Shown here: positions 61,191-64,000 of the stretch, piece after piece
Numbering within the stretch: position 1 is the first letter of the stretch
Layout of the letters: every line of letters begins with the position of its first letter
Assembly: GCA_013368315.1 (NCBI GenBank)
Contig: JAACJM010000098.1
Span: forward strand, 1 to 64,000
Direction: 5' to 3'
DNA length: 64,000 bases
Source: Tetrapyrgos nigripes
Taxonomy: Eukaryota > Basidiomycota > Agaricomycetes > Agaricales > Campanellaceae
Notes under the pieces: model-generated
Seen by the model: only the letters and a program-made list of their open reading frames with translations
Databases searched by the model: none
What the model was told of the DNA's origin: nothing
Translations under genes and position numbers: made by a program

Positions 61191-61202
61191 GTAGTAGTTT
61201 AT

Positions 61203-61286
61203 CTGAAAGAAATGAATGATAATTGTTAAGCAGGCATGGTACGGTCCTGTACACTACTAAACGCAGTAGCAACTACGCAACTTACC
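61203..61286 (-). other. Intron remnant of the RING gene next to copia LTR
   Basis: Read on the minus strand, GTAAGTTGCG at the copia junction is a strong splice donor, and TTTCTTTCAG just before 61202 is a strong acceptor. The intron would be about 83 bp. The copia element therefore entered at the exon-intron border, and the preceding exon lies past 64000. Confidence 0.6.
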
Positions 61287-61590
61287 TGTGGATAGAGATA
61301 GCTTGTTAGGCTTGTTAGAGACTTGTAGAGCGATGTGGGTTAAGTATAAAACTTGTTATTTGGAGGACTATCTACGAGTCCTTATATACCTTTGAGGAGG
61401 TACAAATACATGTAAACTAATACTAGAGTAACAATAAGATTCTATTGTACTTGATAGTACAATGCTGGTTTCGTACACTATTGTCGTACTACATCTATTG
61501 TCTATATAATCTTATTGTTCTATTTATAACTACTACTATTGTTCTACATAGATGACGTTGATGGCTGCAACTGAATGCGCCAATTCAACA
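61287..61590 (-). repeat. Ty1/copia LTR (3' LTR of the minus-strand element)
   Basis: 304 bp, TGTGGATAG to TTCAACA on the plus strand, that is TGTTGAATTG...CTATCCACA in element orientation. It is preceded in that orientation by the polypurine tract AAGGGGGAG (61591-61599). The other LTR and the target duplication lie outside the window. Confidence 0.8.
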
Positions 61591-61599
61591 CTCCCCCTT

Positions 61600-64000
61600 G
61601 CTAAGCAGCACAGTAGTGCGTGTAAGCATAGGTAGGCGCTTTAAGCAGCCATGGAAGGAAGGGATCAAGTGCCTCGACATTTTCGATGCGATTTATAGGA
61701 CTTTCTTCAATTATAAAACTGAAGCCCTAATTGTTTCCTGAACTTCTCAAACTTTACTCGATCTAGAGCTTTAGTGAGTAGATCTGCAGGGTTATTGCTT
61801 CCTTCAATGAAGAATAACTTGACTGTCTCGTCGATGACTTTTTCTCGGACAAAATGATATCGAATATCAATGTGCTTTGTTCGCTTATCTGTGACAGGGT
61901 TTGATGCAATAAAAATTGATCCCTGATTGTCACCTTAAATTGGGATAGCGTGGAGAGGATATTCGATTTCACTGAGAAGAGTTTTTGTCCAGGATACTTG
62001 TCGACTGCAGTCACTAAGTACCATATATTCAGCTTCAGTCGAAGATAGGGCAACGGTTTTTTGTTGTCTAGACGTCCAGCTGAATGGTGCTTGGGCTAAT
62101 TGTAGAAAGAAGCCAGTTTGAGATTTATGAGTTCCAGGATCTGATCCCCAATCAGAGTCTGTGTAGGCTGATAAGCCTTCTCCCCCTTGACCGTTGCATA
62201 CTAGAGCATGTTTTCTAGTGCCAACGAGGTAACGGCAAATGTCTTTTGCCTTATTGTAGTGTTCTTGTGAGGGGTTTGCAGCAAATTGCGCAAGTTTTGT
62301 GACAGCAAAGGAAATATCAGGACGTGTTCCTAACATTAAGTAGAGTAAGGATCCGATTATCTCCTGATAACTTTGGCGAAGAGTATAGTTGACAGGAGTG
62401 TCTTCTGGAAGAGGAAGAGGGTGATAATTGGCGGGTAATGGGGTAGCAGAAGCTTTCGCGTTTTGCATTCCATATGTCTCTAGGATTTTATCCAGATAAG
62501 CGCACTGGTCTAAAGAGACCTTGCTGCCTTTCCTGGTAATTCTCATCCTAAGGAATTCTTTGGCATCGCCTAGATCCCTACATTCCCATCTCTTCATAAA
62601 GTTTCCTTTGAGTCGTAAGACTAAGGTTTTGTTAGCTCAACAGAATAGAGCGTCATCCACATAGACTACGGCAATAACGATAGAATTCTCAATAAGATCA
62701 TTGTTGGCGTCATAGCATTTGTGAATGAAGATTCCGGTGTTGGAAATGATTCGTTTAAAACCAAGTTCCGCCATGGACTTATCAAGACTTTTCCACCATG
62801 CAAGTCCTGCTTGTTTGAGTCCGTAAAGAGCAAGAAGAAGTCGGACGACTTTGTGTTCTTGTCCTTTTTCTTTAAAGGCTTCCGGTTGTTCCATATAGAT
62901 TTCTTCATTGAGTAAGCCATATAAATAGGCTGATTGGACGTCAACACCGGACACGTGCCAACCCTTAAGTGCAGCTAAAGCAAAGATCAAGCGCACAGTC
63001 TCAAATTGAACAACAGGCGAATATACTTGATCAAAGTCTATGCCTTCGATCTGTGAAAAACCTTTTGCAACGAGTCTTGCCTTTTTACGACCATCAGACT
63101 TGATGTCAAAGACCCATCAGTTTTTGATAACTTTCCTATCTGTAGGTCTTTCGACCAATTCATAGGTGTCGCGCTTACGAAGAGCCTCTAGTTCTTCGCG
63201 GCAAGCGACTTTCCATTCCTCCTGCTCAGCTATAGATAAGCGAGCAATATCTTTGAATGTCCATTCACAAATATTACGAACATTCGGTTGATTCCCATCA
63301 TTCTTCGAAGTAACTTTTTGAATAAGCAAGTGGGAATCGATTTCTCCAGGAGCAATTGCCTGCATAAGCAAGAAATTGAAATTTATAGATACTCCCCCTT
63401 CCCGGCATGGTTCTGCCAGTTCTTCTGATTCAGGGTGTGCAGAGTCATCACTCTCGGCTTGCTGCTCCCCCTGGGGTGCACTTCTGGATGCAGAACTAGG
63501 TCCGGGAACCTGTTGCTCTGCAGCTTGTTGACGTTGGTTTTCTCTCCGAGCGTCTCTCTCTGCTTTAGCTTTTGCTTCCACTCTTTTATCAGCCGTGATT
63601 TGAGGTTCAAGATTGTGTTCAACTTCTACAGGGTGTTTATCCCCGTATCATTTGGGTACAGTACCAGTACGCTCGCTTCAACGCGTTGGTTCTGTTGGTG
63701 GCCGTCCTTGTCTAGGAGCTCTGGGCTTTCGAGGTGCCTGAGGAGGTGGTGTCTCCACTGGCGGCGGTGTTACCGTTCTTCTAGGCTCAGAGTCACTATC
63801 TGGAGACGAAGGCGGTGGATCCTGTTCAGGTTCGTCGTCACGAAGCTGATTAGGTCTCCTTATGGAAGGGATGCGAGGAGGACGATGATTAAAATCTTCA
63901 TCATCATCGTCAGGGATTTATTGTGGTGGAGGATTGTCATCGCTTTGCGACGACTCGATAGGAAGTTGTTTCGAACCACGAGATTGAGTTTTACATCGAG
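61600..64000 (-). pseudogene. Ty1/copia pol: integrase tail, reverse transcriptase, RNase H
   Basis: In minus-strand order: a Pro/Ser/Asp-rich linker (64000-63600), KDIARLSIAEQEEWKVACRE (about 63230), FDIKSDGRKKARLVAKGFSQ (about 63090), reverse transcriptase motifs GWHVSGVDVQSAYLYG and LYGLKQAGLAWW, the active-site AVVYVDDALFC (about 62650), GDAKEFLRMRITR, RPDISFAVTKLAQF, and RNase H with AYTDSDWGSDP, SLSSTEAEYM and KHIDIRYHFVREKV. These are domains of Ty1/copia pol. Three in-frame stops occur in an otherwise open frame: TGA before WVFDIK (about 63117), TGA after YVDDALFC (about 62639) and TAA after AIPI (about 61935). The element is dead but young. Confidence 0.9.

Larger units (their letters stand above)
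53826..61202 (-). pseudogene. RING-H2 finger gene split by transposons
   Basis: Exons read on the minus strand: 61202-60328 (split by an insertion), 60279-60075, 60009 onward (split by a 5.2-kb insertion), ending at 53826. The RING has CCNICLEDF, then LTCGHVLH at the exon end and EECLPMFQ, KCPACRTKVW in the next exon: ligands C-x2-C, C-x-H-x2-H-x2-C, C-x2-C, a RING-H2 pattern typical of E3 ubiquitin ligases. Downstream is an unassigned domain (WADQTYKRYIYSRIT, ESHWVVHRFLLPDG, HACHDCHLVSWW). Without the two hAT-like elements the frame is continuous (VSSDQRQTYSNDYYN; KLLPVVRYLPC). One stop, TGA at about 53996-53998 after AAVRI, breaks it; CGA would give Arg. The gene was intact until recently. 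Its first exon lies beyond the copia element. Confidence 0.85.

Overview
The window is nuclear DNA of a basidiomycete fungus, most likely an Agaricomycete. The evidence is dense 50-60 bp GT-AG introns, a FunK1-type protein kinase, a CxC5/CxC6 cysteine-cluster gene of the kind linked to KDZ transposons, a one-module adenylate-forming reductase, and many hAT-like elements with 8-bp target duplications. No tRNA, rRNA or CRISPR array was seen.

Left third (about 0.7-25.9 kb): an inverted duplication. The left arm holds a broken GH105-like gene (minus), an unidentified flank and an ankyrin-repeat gene (plus, ANK1). The right arm holds the same pieces mirrored: ANK2 (minus), the flank, and a broken GH105-like gene (plus). 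Between the arms lies the only intact GH105-like gene (458 codons, with three unusually long introns). ANK1 has a clean six-exon model (1104 residues). ANK2 has the same architecture but a one-base frameshift in its third exon. Both carry near-identical 33-residue ankyrin units followed by a shared C-terminal region that I could not assign; its first part weakly resembles a KH fold. This is the best candidate here for an undescribed gene family.

26-31 kb: a FunK1 kinase gene broken by four independent hAT-like insertions (one holding a fifth), each with an 8-bp target duplication. Computational removal of three of them leaves the kinase reading frame continuous.

32-47.5 kb: a compact block with only one small inverted-repeat element: a CorA-type magnesium transporter, a one-module adenylate-forming reductase (A-T-R), a mitochondrial glycine carrier (HEM25 family), a class 3 lipase and a secreted type-B carboxylesterase. 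These look like working genes.

48-64 kb: a transposon nest. A 5.1-kb hAT-like element holds a CxC5/CxC6 relic and a second hAT-like element. Next comes a RING-H2 gene (minus strand) hit by a 5.2-kb hAT-like element with five further insertions inside it, by a 773-bp relative of that element, by a Ty1/copia element at an intron boundary, and by a hAT-like end at its 3' side. The copia pol gene runs off the window and has three in-frame stops.
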